Positions 35,498 through 44,414 of a stretch of 64,000 nt of DNA are shown one piece after another (within the stretch, counting starts at the first letter, position 1; the number at the start of each line of letters is the position of its first letter). The notes beneath the pieces are model-generated. The model saw only the letters and a program-made list of their open reading frames with translations. It had not been told where the DNA came from and ran no database searches. Location: contig WFNH01000074.1 in the NCBI GenBank assembly GCA_015488685.1, positions 1 to 64,000 on the forward strand. The letters run 5' to 3'. Source of the DNA: Marinosulfonomonas sp. Its GTDB lineage: Bacteria; Pseudomonadota; Alphaproteobacteria; Rhodobacterales; Rhodobacteraceae. The translations under genes and the position numbers were made by a program.

Positions 35498-35925
35498 CAG
35501 ATGAACCCCTTCAGATTGTCGGCGGTCAGGGGACGTTCACGATCGGTAATACGCACTCCGGTGCCGCCGGTTCCCGCAGGCTCGGCCCCTGCAACATCCA
35601 GACGGATGGTGCCTGACGCGATATCCTTCAGGGTGCGGATGGCTGCGTCATAGTCCTTTTCGATCTTGGGTTCGGCATCAGAGACATGCAGCTTCCAGAT
35701 TGCGATTGCCTCGGCCAACTCCTCGATCAGGCGGGGCGTGGCTGTGAGCGGCAAGCTGTACCGCGCGGCCAGATAGCCGTCGATCATGGCCTCTGCACCC
35801 GTAATGGCACTGTCCACCACAGCCGTATCGATTACACCGTTGGCAATCTCGGCCCGATCGGTCAGCGCAATCAGCATGCGCTCTCCGTATCGCTCGGTCA
35901 GTTTTGCAAGTGTTGTATAGGCCAC
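35497..35925 (-). CDS. Mu gp36-like protein (DUF1320)
   Basis: 142 residues. YTTLAKLTERYGERMLIALTDR at the start and AEAMIDGYLAARYSLPL, with a helical core, are diagnostic of DUF1320, a head-tail connector component. It lies between the FluMu-type protein and gp37, the usual Mu order. Confidence 0.85.
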   Translation of the reverse strand: MAYTTLAKLTERYGERMLIALTDRAEIANGVIDTAVVDSAITGAEAMIDGYLAARYSLPLTATPRLIEELAEAIAIWKLHVSDAEPKIEKDYDAAIRTLKDIASGTIRLDVAGAEPAGTGGTGVRITDRERPLTADNLKGFI

Positions 35926-35960
35926 GACGGGTTTCCTTGACGGGGTTTAATTGCGGATGG

Positions 35961-36479
35961 TTATTCGTCACCTTCAAGCGTGGTGACAGTCAGGGCCGGA
36001 TCCAGACGGATTGCGGCCATCTCGTCCTCGGTCAGATCGGCCAAAGGGATCAGTGTGGCCTCGGCCGTGAAATGCCGACCCGCCCGCCAGCGGCCACGCT
36101 TGGGGCCAACAATCGAGACACAGGGGCCTGTGATGCCCGTATCCCCGCCTTCAGGGCTGTCGGGGCCGGTGGCAGAATTCACCGGCCCCTCATTTGCCGC
36201 AGGTTCACCTGCGGCCACCGGGGGGGTATTGGTATTCGGGGCGGGTGCGACCGCAGATCCGTTCGCACCCTCATCCGACGGCCCGGCAGTATCAGGGTCC
36301 GAGGGGAAATTCCCGGCTTCGGGCAAACCGCCACCGGTCACACGGGTATCGGTCGAGTGGGCTTGCGCATCATTGATCCGCTTTTCCAGCTTGGCATCGC
36401 CAATATTCGCAGGAAATTTCAGGCCCAATGCATTGGCCTGCGCTTCCAGTTCCAAACGCTCTTTAGATTTGGTCGACAT
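35961..36479 (-). CDS. FluMu-type phage protein with HeH-like N-terminus
   Basis: 172 residues. A helix-extended-helix-like N-terminus (LEAQANALGLKFPANIGDAKLEKRI) is followed by a low-complexity linker rich in G, P, A and N (about 45-115). A compact C-terminal domain has GPKRGRWRAGRHFTAEAT and DLTEDEMAAIRLDP. The position after the major head gene matches the Mu gp35/FluMu family. Probably a minor capsid-associated protein. Confidence 0.65.
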   Translation of the reverse strand: MSTKSKERLELEAQANALGLKFPANIGDAKLEKRINDAQAHSTDTRVTGGGLPEAGNFPSDPDTAGPSDEGANGSAVAPAPNTNTPPVAAGEPAANEGPVNSATGPDSPEGGDTGITGPCVSIVGPKRGRWRAGRHFTAEATLIPLADLTEDEMAAIRLDPALTVTTLEGDE

Positions 36480-36551
36480 GTTCCGGCTCCTTATTGATTT
36501 GATAAAGCGGCCCAGCCCTGCCGGGCCGCTCTAAAAATCAACGTGCGGGGA

Positions 36552-37445
36552 TTAGGCCAGCCACGGAACGACCAGCAATTCGGCGGTGCCTTTCCAGACA
36601 TTGGTGGCACCGGCAGCGTCACGCTCGGCGTTCAGCAACATCATGCCCGCCTCTTCCAATGCAGGCGGAACCACCAGCAGGTTCGGTGTGATCCCCATCG
36701 GGGTGCCATAATCGCCCTTCATGCTCTGCAGCGCGCTGCGGGCCGTTTTGTAATGGGCGGCATCCAGCGTCTGTTTTGAACCCCACGCCATATGCGGGAA
36801 ACCATAGCCAACCGCGCAACGGCTTTCCGCGCCATAGATGAATTTGCGGTTCATGAACACATTGTCGTCGGTCTGGCGATCCTTGGCCACAAATGTCGGG
36901 GCTTTGCGTTGCTGGAAGATGATCGGCTTGACCACCTCGTTTGTGGCCAACAGGAACCACGGGGTGCCGGACCCACCATCAGTATTGGCAAAGGTGGTCA
37001 TCTTCTCATCCTCACCAATCACAGGATGATCGGTGTCAAAGAAGTACTGGCCATCATAGCATTCGGAGGTGAAGCCGTTTTTCAACGCATCCCAAACCAG
37101 TTGTTCGGGGTGGCGCGCGGCAGTGCGGCCCATGATCTCGAACCGCTTGGTATACATGCCGAAGGTATCATCTTCGATATCATTACGATCCACGCCGACG
37201 GTTTGTTCCCAGTCGCGGTTCTTGATGCGGTAATCATGGCTTTTCAGGTTCTGGACCACACGGGGGCCAAGCCATTCCTTCATGCTGGGCAGTTCTCCCA
37301 GCCAGCCATAGATATTTTCGCCGGTGCTGGATGGCACGGTTTCGGATACCGCATCGCGCATGGTTGGCACCGCATCGAATGCGCCTTGATAGGCTGTGCT
37401 AAAGCCGACGCGCAGGGCATTGATATTTGCAGAGTTGATAATCAT
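36552..37445 (-). CDS. Major head protein, Mu gpT family
   Basis: 297 residues. INSANINALRVGFSTAYQGAFD at the start, WLGELPSMKEWLGPRVV and YFFDTDHPVIG in the middle are strong gpT signatures (PF10124). The protein forms the icosahedral shell. A 12-bp gap separates it from the upstream decoration-like gene. RBS GGAGTCC precedes ATG. Confidence 0.92.
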   Translation of the reverse strand: MIINSANINALRVGFSTAYQGAFDAVPTMRDAVSETVPSSTGENIYGWLGELPSMKEWLGPRVVQNLKSHDYRIKNRDWEQTVGVDRNDIEDDTFGMYTKRFEIMGRTAARHPEQLVWDALKNGFTSECYDGQYFFDTDHPVIGEDEKMTTFANTDGGSGTPWFLLATNEVVKPIIFQQRKAPTFVAKDRQTDDNVFMNRKFIYGAESRCAVGYGFPHMAWGSKQTLDAAHYKTARSALQSMKGDYGTPMGITPNLLVVPPALEEAGMMLLNAERDAAGATNVWKGTAELLVVPWLA

Positions 37446-37457
37446 TGCTGGGACTCC

Positions 37458-37907
37458 TTAAGGTGCAGCGATTTTGGTGATGGCTTCGTCAAAACGGACC
37501 CAGACGCCAAGAGGATCCACATCCTCGATCAGCCCGGCTGCAGAGCGGGGCATGCCGACACCAGTGCCGTCTGTCTTGGCAACCGTTTGGTCGTCGTCGA
37601 TCCATGCGACCGCGCCGATATCAGCGACGGTGATCTGATCGGCTGGCGATGCCGAATTTTCATAGCGGAAAATGCCCGGATCAAAACGCACAGTCAGATC
37701 ACCGTCGGCACCAGTGGAATTGTCGACAGGTTCATGGGCGCGACCAACGCCGTGCGATCCGGCGACTGCCTGACCATTCACCAGATATCCGGCGGCATTA
37801 CGCATCAGCATCGCCCCCGCGAAAATCTTGGTGGAGGCCGCGACAAGGCCGACACGGTTGTCACCCAAGCTTTGCGGTGTGTTACGGTCTTCGGTCAGTG
37901 CAGTCAT
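37458..37907 (-). CDS. Probable capsid decoration protein
   Basis: 149 residues, glycine/alanine-rich with predicted beta structure (VAASTKIFAGAMLMRNAAGYLV, DLTVRFDPGIFRYENS). It lies between protease/scaffold and the major head gene, where many phages encode a decoration or head-fibre protein. No family was recognised with certainty. Its start overlaps the protease stop by one base. Confidence 0.6.
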   Translation of the reverse strand: MTALTEDRNTPQSLGDNRVGLVAASTKIFAGAMLMRNAAGYLVNGQAVAGSHGVGRAHEPVDNSTGADGDLTVRFDPGIFRYENSASPADQITVADIGAVAWIDDDQTVAKTDGTGVGMPRSAAGLIEDVDPLGVWVRFDEAITKIAAP

Positions 37908-38533
37908 TACAGGGCCTCCTCGGCTGCGCGCTCTTCAGCGAGCGTTTTTGCGTAATCTTCAGGATCAATGCCCAACTGCACAGCAATCTTGGTCTGCTCG
38001 GCATTCAGGGCAATTTTGCCATCCGTTGTCTCGGGCGGGACGATCATGGTGGTGGTTCCGTTCAAAACCGGCATTGCGCCGATTTCCTTCTGGACCCGGT
38101 CCGCATCTTCCATGTGCATGGCAATATAGTGGTCCCGCAGCGGCTTGACCCCGACGCGCCCTTCGGCAATTGCCGCATCGACAAATGCAGTGGCCTTGTC
38201 GCGGGCAGTTGTTTCGCTGATTGCGTTCAACTGTTTGGTCAGGTCGCTGATTTCCGATTGCAGCGCGACAATTTCTTCGGGCGCGGCGGAACCATTCTCG
38301 GATTTTGCCTTGGCGGCATCCAGAATGGCGTCAATATCCGCGTCCGCATCGACACCCAGCGCAACACCGATCTCGCCGATCTGCGACTGCAGCGCCTTGG
38401 CATCCTTGCCCTTATCGCCATCTGCATCGGACCCCTTTGCCGACAGCTTTGTTTTGACTGCGGCTTTGACCTGATCTTCGGTCGCATCCGCTTCCAGCCC
38501 CAGAAGGCCGGTCAGAAACTTCATCCAGTCCAT
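37907..38533 (-). CDS. Nested scaffold protein (Mu Z-like), internal start in the protease gene
   Basis: An in-frame ATG (38533, residue 160 of the protease) is preceded by AACAGGAAAATCAA, a good ribosome site. The product would be 208 residues, MDWMKFLTGLLGLEAD onward, acidic and coiled-coil-like. This copies the I/Z arrangement of Mu, in which the scaffold is translated from an internal start. Confidence 0.7.
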   Translation of the reverse strand: MDWMKFLTGLLGLEADATEDQVKAAVKTKLSAKGSDADGDKGKDAKALQSQIGEIGVALGVDADADIDAILDAAKAKSENGSAAPEEIVALQSEISDLTKQLNAISETTARDKATAFVDAAIAEGRVGVKPLRDHYIAMHMEDADRVQKEIGAMPVLNGTTTMIVPPETTDGKIALNAEQTKIAVQLGIDPEDYAKTLAEERAAEEAL

Positions 38534-39010
38534 TTGATTTTCCTGTTGTTGATGAAGCGCGGTCAGACCGCGCAGGTTGGGTTTGTTCACAAGGCTGACC
38601 CGCAGAATGCTGCGGATCACGTTGTTGCTATCGTGAAGAATGACCGGGGACAGGCCGCGATAGGCACGATCCCCGACCAGCTGGTGGCCGCTCTTGGTCC
38701 ATTCGACCTTGCCCCAGATGCCGTCTTCGCGCGCCTGCATCTCCACAATCCAGCCATGTGCAGGCGCAGGCTCGCCGCGCGGGGCGGCCAGATCGGTTGA
38801 GTGATTTTCATCAATCGGCAAGCGCGGGGCGGTGGCAAAGCTGGCCGCGATGACCTTTTGTGCATCATAGCGGTAGGGGCCGCGCGCATCGCCCGTGCCC
38901 ACTGTTCCTTTTGGCAGGATATGCACCCACTCGGGCACATCCGTTGCATCGGCGGTGTCCGGCAGGCTGCAGGCGCTCATAAGGGCAATGGTATGGTGGC
39001 GTTTTGTCAT
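37907..39010 (-). CDS. Mu gpI-like prohead protease with scaffold C-terminus
   Basis: 367 residues. The N-terminal half (about 20-150) is the Mu I protease: PIDENHSTDLA carries the catalytic histidine region, and later YRGLSPVIL and LVNKPNLRGL follow. The C-terminal half is acidic and helical, suited to scaffolding. In Mu the I gene contains a nested Z scaffold gene; the same layout is visible here. A hairpin terminator lies just upstream. Confidence 0.85.
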   Translation of the reverse strand: MTKRHHTIALMSACSLPDTADATDVPEWVHILPKGTVGTGDARGPYRYDAQKVIAASFATAPRLPIDENHSTDLAAPRGEPAPAHGWIVEMQAREDGIWGKVEWTKSGHQLVGDRAYRGLSPVILHDSNNVIRSILRVSLVNKPNLRGLTALHQQQENQMDWMKFLTGLLGLEADATEDQVKAAVKTKLSAKGSDADGDKGKDAKALQSQIGEIGVALGVDADADIDAILDAAKAKSENGSAAPEEIVALQSEISDLTKQLNAISETTARDKATAFVDAAIAEGRVGVKPLRDHYIAMHMEDADRVQKEIGAMPVLNGTTTMIVPPETTDGKIALNAEQTKIAVQLGIDPEDYAKTLAEERAAEEAL

Positions 39011-39039
39011 GCAGCGATAATCGCGTTGCAGGACGGCTC

Positions 39040-39064
39040 AAAACACCCACAACGGCTTGCGGGT
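39040..39064 (-). terminator. Terminator between gpG gene and protease gene
   Basis: On the minus strand ACCCGCAA-GCCG-TTGTGGGT (8 bp, one G-U) is followed by GTTTTG. It closely resembles the hairpin at 47131-47156. It lies after gpG and before the protease, so the structural genes may be at least two transcription units, or the site may give partial termination. Confidence 0.65.
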
Positions 39065-39111
39065 GGCGGTGATCACGGCCTCTTACAAGATGGCCGAGGC
39101 ATTGGGCTGCG

Positions 39112-39618
39112 TCAATCCTTTGTCTCGATGACCTGCTCCAGCCACTCTTCGACTTCCGCTGTGATATTCTCGCGGTCCGTATCGGATATGCCCAGAAACG
39201 GACGGGCGGGGATGGTGCCCCACGGGACCGGATGCCCCTTGCTGTCGGATCCGAACGCGCCTTTGCCAGCCCCGGACTGCATGACGGCTGCATAAATCTT
39301 GTTGGTTCCGATCTCGACAAAATCGGGACCATAATTGCGAAAGAAACTAGAGCGCAGCGGCATGCCATCCGCGTTCGGCCCGAACAGCGGACGGAAGTCC
39401 ACCGGCTGGCCGCGCCGTATATAGGCCTCGATTGTGGTTTGCGATTTCGGTGCCCAGGGGATGCCGTCTGGTGAAACACCCTGATCAAACCGCTGTTCAG
39501 TCTGGTATTCCAGCTGCTCGCCGATCGCATTCATCGGCTGCGACATGTCCGTCATGTGGCTGGCAAGGCGTTGCAGCGCGGCCGTGATCTCGTCATCCTT
39601 GATTTCAATAGTGATCAT
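39112..39618 (-). CDS. Virion morphogenesis protein, Mu gpG family
   Basis: 168 residues from ATG opening ITIEIKDDEITAALQRL, behind AAAGGAAATA. The motifs LEYQTEQRFDQGVSPDGIPW and RPFLGISDTDRENI are typical of the Mu gpG/P2 gpS tail completion group. It follows the MuF gene as in Mu. Confidence 0.85.
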   Translation of the reverse strand: MITIEIKDDEITAALQRLASHMTDMSQPMNAIGEQLEYQTEQRFDQGVSPDGIPWAPKSQTTIEAYIRRGQPVDFRPLFGPNADGMPLRSSFFRNYGPDFVEIGTNKIYAAVMQSGAGKGAFGSDSKGHPVPWGTIPARPFLGISDTDRENITAEVEEWLEQVIETKD

Positions 39619-39687
39619 GCCTATATTTCCTTTCAGGCACCATAGAAACACTGTCTCGTACACAGCACGGGTTCTGGCCGTTGAGTA

Positions 39688-40932
39688 CTAGGGTGCCTTT
39701 CCAACAAATATCCGCATCGACACCAGTGACAACATCCGGCGTTTCCGGCGGGCTTCGAATATTGCAACGTACCGTTCATTGCCGAATAGCCCCTCGATCA
39801 GAACCTGTGCCCCGTCAATTCTGAAGGATGCCGGGTTATTCAGCATCAAAGCCAGCCGGGCATAATCCGATGGAACAACCGCACGCTGGCCGCGTGGCCC
39901 CTCCACCTTCTGGTCACCGTGTTTGCTGAATATATGCCGGATGGCATATTCGGATATCGTATAGTCGTATCCTTCGGATTCGATCCCGAGTGACCGGAGT
40001 TTTTGGACATCACGGGATGCCAACCGCCCGAATGTCCGGTATGGCTGGATCACCGGCCCGTTGGTCACAGCCCCGCTTTGCTTTGCCAATACCCGTTCGA
40101 CATAGCGGCGGGTCTCGTCAGCCAGTGACGGTGAGGCGCGATAGGCTGTAACAAAATCATCCACTACACTTTCCGGCAGGCTGTCCATATAAGCCTTGGC
40201 CAGTTCGAATGGCCAATTGACTGTTTTACGGGTCATTGTGTTGATTACCGGAGCCACGCTGCGCCCCGGGGCGTAGTCCCACCCTTTGCCAATGCCTACC
40301 GGTGTGCCTGACTTGGGATCAATGTTGTTCCAGTTGTCGGGCAACGGTTTGTCCGGATCGCCCCCGACACGGCGTGCACCTGCCAATGTGTGCGCACCAC
40401 GCACCTTGCAGCCGCAGCCCCAGCCGTTGGGCGGGTAATGCGTTTGCCAGAATTCGTGATCGAACGGCAGCACCATTTTATCCCATGACAAGTGGTCCAG
40501 TCGCGGGTGGGCCGCACCGCTGTGCTGGTAGATCAGGTATTTGAATTTGCCATCCACCAGTTGCGCCCAGCGACCGGCAGCCATCGAGGTGGCCATGTTG
40601 GTGCGATAAATCACCTTGGTGCGCCATGCCTCGCCCTTGGCCGATCCTTCGCCGGTCCAGCCGTGCCAGCCGTGGCGGGCGACGATCTCGCGGAAATCCG
40701 CACGGAAAGCCTCGATGCCGGTGCCCTCGGCGATGGCCTTGTCCACGGCCGCACCCAGATCGGCCAGCAGGTCGGCTTTCATTGCCCCGGCAACCATGAA
40801 CCCGCGATCATGTGCGCTGTGCTGCAGGTCATCCCACGCCGAGGTGGGCACCAGATTGCCCAGCCGCAACCGGAATGCGGCAACCTGCTCTGTGAAGGGC
40901 TTACGGAATGTGGCGCGGATCGGTTCAGCCAC
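39688..40932 (-). CDS. MuF minor head protein with C-terminal nuclease-like (PBECR-type) domain
   Basis: 414 residues from GTG at 40932, behind GGAGGAAG and overlapping the portal stop; the ORF-track start is too early. Residues 1-230 are the MuF domain: IYRTNMATSMAAGRW, then FDHEFWQTHYPPNGWGCGC (158-175), which holds the conserved Trp/Cys motif. The tail from about 290 (ASRDVQKLRSL, AIRHIFSKHGD at 330-340, VVPSDYARLALMLNNP, YVAIFEARRKRR) resembles the barnase/EndoU/colicin/RelE-like nucleases fused to MuF proteins. It may be injected with the DNA. No immunity gene is obvious beside it. Confidence 0.82.
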   Translation of the reverse strand: MAEPIRATFRKPFTEQVAAFRLRLGNLVPTSAWDDLQHSAHDRGFMVAGAMKADLLADLGAAVDKAIAEGTGIEAFRADFREIVARHGWHGWTGEGSAKGEAWRTKVIYRTNMATSMAAGRWAQLVDGKFKYLIYQHSGAAHPRLDHLSWDKMVLPFDHEFWQTHYPPNGWGCGCKVRGAHTLAGARRVGGDPDKPLPDNWNNIDPKSGTPVGIGKGWDYAPGRSVAPVINTMTRKTVNWPFELAKAYMDSLPESVVDDFVTAYRASPSLADETRRYVERVLAKQSGAVTNGPVIQPYRTFGRLASRDVQKLRSLGIESEGYDYTISEYAIRHIFSKHGDQKVEGPRGQRAVVPSDYARLALMLNNPASFRIDGAQVLIEGLFGNERYVAIFEARRKRRMLSLVSMRIFVGKAP

Positions 40933-42568
40933 GGTCTTCCTCCACCAGCACCCGCCCGCCTGCCTCGGCGGCAGCAAGCGCCTCGGCCATGATTTTGGCC
41001 AGTGCAGAAGCGTCCAGATTGTCAAATCCGTTACGCAGCATTTCGGCAAACTCGTCCAGCGATCCGGCGGCATCCAGCATCGCCAAAACGGTTTCGATCA
41101 TGTCCCCGACTGCTGGCTGTGCCTCCCGGGTCAATCTGTCCGCCAGAATGTCCTCCGGCGCGTCCTCTGGAAATTGCCCGTCTGTCGGCGTTTGGGCCTG
41201 TAGCGCTCCAATGTATCCTGAAAAGCCGTTCCGGCCCTTTAAGTGGTGTTTAACGGCGCTCTGGGGCGCAATTTGATCCCCGTTGCCATCTGCATTTCCC
41301 GCGCTCGGCTTTAGATCTGGGGCCTGACCCAGAATTTCGTCGCCTTCTTTGGGTTCGGCAAGAGCAAAGCGATCCCGCACTTCGCTGGCACTGACCCGAA
41401 GTCCTATCGGCACCAGAGTGCCCAGAGCACTTGCCAGAGCGGTCAGGTCTTCGGCCTCGGGCCGAGCGATGACCAGACGCGGATAGCTGGACTGTGGCCC
41501 GTATTCCAGATCGATCCACGGACGGACCAGATCGCGGTTCAGGATGGCCGACAGGGCGCGGGCATCCGCGCGTTCCAGATCTTCCTGAACCTCGCGATGT
41601 TCCTTTCCTGACCCCAACCCGCCTGTCACCGAATCCGTTGTGCCGGTCTGGCCCAGCACCGCTTTTGAAATCTGCTGATCCAGCCAGTCGGACCGCTCTT
41701 TGTAAAGCTGGTGGGCCGATCCGACATTCTTTGACTCGATGAAATCAACGGTCATGCTTTCGGGCATGATGGCGGCGCAATCACCGGCAATATTGGCCAC
41801 CGCGTTGAACAGGGTGGCTTTGTCCTCTTCCGAGGCACCCGCCGCCCATTTGCCGATCCGCAACGGCTGGCCATAGGTTTGTGTGAATATCGCCCAGTCG
41901 CGCTGGGTGAATGCCTTGAACATCCAGCCCCATGTTGCCACCCGCGCCAGACCGGCGCGCAGAGCCAGCCCCGACTTGGCCTTGATGTTGGCATAGATGA
42001 ATTTGAAAGGGTCCAGTGGCACCTGCTGGCCGCTGTCGTTCAGCATTTGCGGTGTGGCCAGATCCACGCGATCAAACCGGAACCAGCGGGGATCGCGCCA
42101 TTCCAGCCGGTTGGGGCGCCATTGGCCTTCGGATGTGTCCCAGATGATTTCGGTGAAGGAATACCCCTTGCCGATGCAATCGAGGATATCGAACACCTCC
42201 TCGGTCAGCTCGTCACGCTTGAGCCATCCACGCACCATATCCGCCATTTCAACATCACGCCGGTCATCGCTTGCAGCCTCGACGGTGATATCGATTTGTC
42301 CGACCGAGCGTTTGCGGGTCGATAAAACCGCCAGATAATGCGGATCGCGCTCCTCAATGACCTCGGCCAGTTCCAGATACTGGACCGGATCGCCCTGATC
42401 GGCGGCACGCAGGATGTTGGCCAGCCGAACCGGGTTCAGCCCGTCTGCCGGATGACCGGACAGGGGCGAGCGCACCCCGCCAAGAGTGGGGGCCGAGATT
42501 TCCTCGGCCAGACTGGAGCGTTTGACGGGTTTGCCCCATCGGTCAAGCAGCTGTGGTTTGCGATCCAT
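40925..42568 (-). CDS. Portal protein, Mu gp29 family (DUF935)
   Basis: 547 residues from ATG at 42568, which overlaps the terminase stop (TAATG). GVRSPLSGHPADGLNPVRLANILRAADQGD and HYLAVLSTRKRSV are hallmark DUF935 sequences, and GKGYSFTEIIWD lies in the clip/stem region. It forms the dodecameric portal through which DNA is packed. The order terminase, portal, MuF, gpG is that of Mu. Confidence 0.92.
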   Translation of the reverse strand: MDRKPQLLDRWGKPVKRSSLAEEISAPTLGGVRSPLSGHPADGLNPVRLANILRAADQGDPVQYLELAEVIEERDPHYLAVLSTRKRSVGQIDITVEAASDDRRDVEMADMVRGWLKRDELTEEVFDILDCIGKGYSFTEIIWDTSEGQWRPNRLEWRDPRWFRFDRVDLATPQMLNDSGQQVPLDPFKFIYANIKAKSGLALRAGLARVATWGWMFKAFTQRDWAIFTQTYGQPLRIGKWAAGASEEDKATLFNAVANIAGDCAAIMPESMTVDFIESKNVGSAHQLYKERSDWLDQQISKAVLGQTGTTDSVTGGLGSGKEHREVQEDLERADARALSAILNRDLVRPWIDLEYGPQSSYPRLVIARPEAEDLTALASALGTLVPIGLRVSASEVRDRFALAEPKEGDEILGQAPDLKPSAGNADGNGDQIAPQSAVKHHLKGRNGFSGYIGALQAQTPTDGQFPEDAPEDILADRLTREAQPAVGDMIETVLAMLDAAGSLDEFAEMLRNGFDNLDASALAKIMAEALAAAEAGGRVLVEEDRG

Positions 42569-44241
42569 TAGATATTTCCTCTCAATCCGGCCCCGAGCGG
42601 TGTTCTCCACCAATTCCGACGGCGGGAACCATTGTCGGACGGGGGCAGGTCGTGTAACTGGCCGTCGTCACCACCCCGCGCAGGTCCAGCCCCTTGATAG
42701 CCGTATTCCACATGCCGCTGTCGACTGGCAAAATGGGCCAGTGCCAGCGCGATCAGATAATCGCCGTGGCGTTTCTTTCCGGTTTGCCCCTCGCGGGTGG
42801 GCGGGACACGCGGTGTGCCGCGAATGACCTTGGCCACGCGGATATCGGACAGGTGGTCGTCATCCGGAGCGATGGCAATCTTGTCGTCCTCGAATGCGGC
42901 CTTCAGGGGCGGCATGTTGATGCGATACCATTCTTCGGTAAACTTGATGGCCCAGATCAGGCCCGCCCCATCCTCGCTTTCGCGCAACCCGAACCGCCGC
43001 CCCATTTCCTCGGCCACGATCCAGCCCATGCCGGTGGCATCGAACGCAGCACCGGTCAGGCGTGGTTTTACATGCTCAAGAACCATGCCGACGATTGCAA
43101 TCTGCTCTTTGCCCGGCACTCCGCGCATTTCAACCGACAGGGTTTCACGCCGTTTTAACCGCTGTTCAATACCGATTAAATCCAGCACTGAAAGGTCCGA
43201 CACCCGGGCAAAGTCGAAACCGGCTGCATAGCGCAGCGACATATCCATCCCGCCCAATGCCTCCTCCAGTTCCTCCATGAATGGCGCAATCAGGTTCTTT
43301 TGCTCCAGATCGGGGCGCTGCAAATAATCGGCAGGCAGTTCCAGCCGCAGGATCGGTGCGGATTTTTCGGTCATCCGCGCCTCGATCAAGGGTGCGGGTA
43401 TCCATGCGCCGGTGCCAAGGGACGGAATGCAGAACAGTTCTTCATCCGCGCCGTCACCGTAAAAATCGATAATGTCCTGTCGCCATTTCGCTTCGGCTTC
43501 GGGCGACCATTCGGCTCCGGTTACAAGTGCAATCCGCTGATACAAACCGTCACGCAGCGCATCGTCTAGATCGATGCGGATGTGTTCATAGGGCAGGCGT
43601 TCGGCCAGAATATCCTGTATCTGGGAATTGAAATAGTTTTCGGCCCCGTTGTGGGTCGAGCAGACAATCACCTGACCACCCCACATCAAAAACGCCATTG
43701 CCGCTTTTTGCAACTCGGCCAGATCGTCGACAAACGCGGCCTCGTCGATGATCACCACACCCTGTTTGCCGCGCAGGGATCGCGGGGCGGAACTGAGGGC
43801 CATGATTTCGAAACCGGATGCGAACCGGATGCGGAACGCCGCAATCGAGCGATCCCCGTTTTTGTCCGTATCCGGGAACAGGGTTTCCTCGGCATCATGT
43901 GCGGCAACCGAAAAGGCCCGCGCCCACATTGCACATGCGTCGACAAACTCGCGGGTCATTTCTTGGCTGAACGAAATATACATCACGTCCATCCCGCCCG
44001 CAGATTTGTCCCGTCCGGCGCGCAAAACGGCATAGGCCGCCAGCCCCCATGTCAGGCCGATCCGGCGGGATTTCTCGACAAACAATGCACGGGTCGAGGC
44101 CGAGTCCAGCAATGATACCACCCGCGCCTGATAGGGCAGCAGGATTTTGGGCAGGCCCACATCCTCGATCAGCTCGGGCATTGCCTCGGTGGCTTCGCGC
44201 CGCTGGCGCTCCCATTCTTCTTGTGAAATCGGGGCGGTCAT
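42568..44241 (-). CDS. Terminase large subunit, Mu gp28 family
   Basis: 557 residues from ATG at 44241. An atypical Walker A (EKSRRIGLTWG) is followed by Walker B GVVIIDEAAFVDDL and coupling motif VCSTHNG. The nuclease half carries AAGFDFARVSDLSVLDLIG, AAFDATGMG and a late KRHGDYLIALALA. It cuts and packs phage DNA by headful, starting in Mu from the integrated left end. The ORF-track extension upstream belongs to the small membrane gene. Confidence 0.92.
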   Translation of the reverse strand: MTAPISQEEWERQRREATEAMPELIEDVGLPKILLPYQARVVSLLDSASTRALFVEKSRRIGLTWGLAAYAVLRAGRDKSAGGMDVMYISFSQEMTREFVDACAMWARAFSVAAHDAEETLFPDTDKNGDRSIAAFRIRFASGFEIMALSSAPRSLRGKQGVVIIDEAAFVDDLAELQKAAMAFLMWGGQVIVCSTHNGAENYFNSQIQDILAERLPYEHIRIDLDDALRDGLYQRIALVTGAEWSPEAEAKWRQDIIDFYGDGADEELFCIPSLGTGAWIPAPLIEARMTEKSAPILRLELPADYLQRPDLEQKNLIAPFMEELEEALGGMDMSLRYAAGFDFARVSDLSVLDLIGIEQRLKRRETLSVEMRGVPGKEQIAIVGMVLEHVKPRLTGAAFDATGMGWIVAEEMGRRFGLRESEDGAGLIWAIKFTEEWYRINMPPLKAAFEDDKIAIAPDDDHLSDIRVAKVIRGTPRVPPTREGQTGKKRHGDYLIALALAHFASRQRHVEYGYQGAGPARGGDDGQLHDLPPSDNGSRRRNWWRTPLGAGLRGNI

Positions 44242-44414
44242 TACGGACCACCGAAGCATTGAATGGTAGATCCTGTAATGCCGAAAATAACAAGCATCAC
44301 CCCGGCAATAATGAAGGACACGCCAAACATCTGGAAATCGGAACCATGCGGTGCTTTTGCAGTTAACAACCAACCCGCGATAAAAAGTAAAACTCCGGCA
44401 TATAACAAAATCAT
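44241..44414 (-). CDS. Small two-helix membrane protein in the packaging cluster
   Basis: 57 residues, too short for the ORF track. ATG at 44414 overlaps the DUF3486 stop (ATGA) and the TAA overlaps the terminase ATG. Two hydrophobic helices (LLYAGVLLFIAGWLL and FGVSFIIAGVMLVIFGI) are linked by a short polar loop. Function unknown. Tight coupling on both sides argues that it is real. A role in lysis or membrane exclusion is speculative. Confidence 0.7.
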   Translation of the reverse strand: MILLYAGVLLFIAGWLLTAKAPHGSDFQMFGVSFIIAGVMLVIFGITGSTIQCFGGP

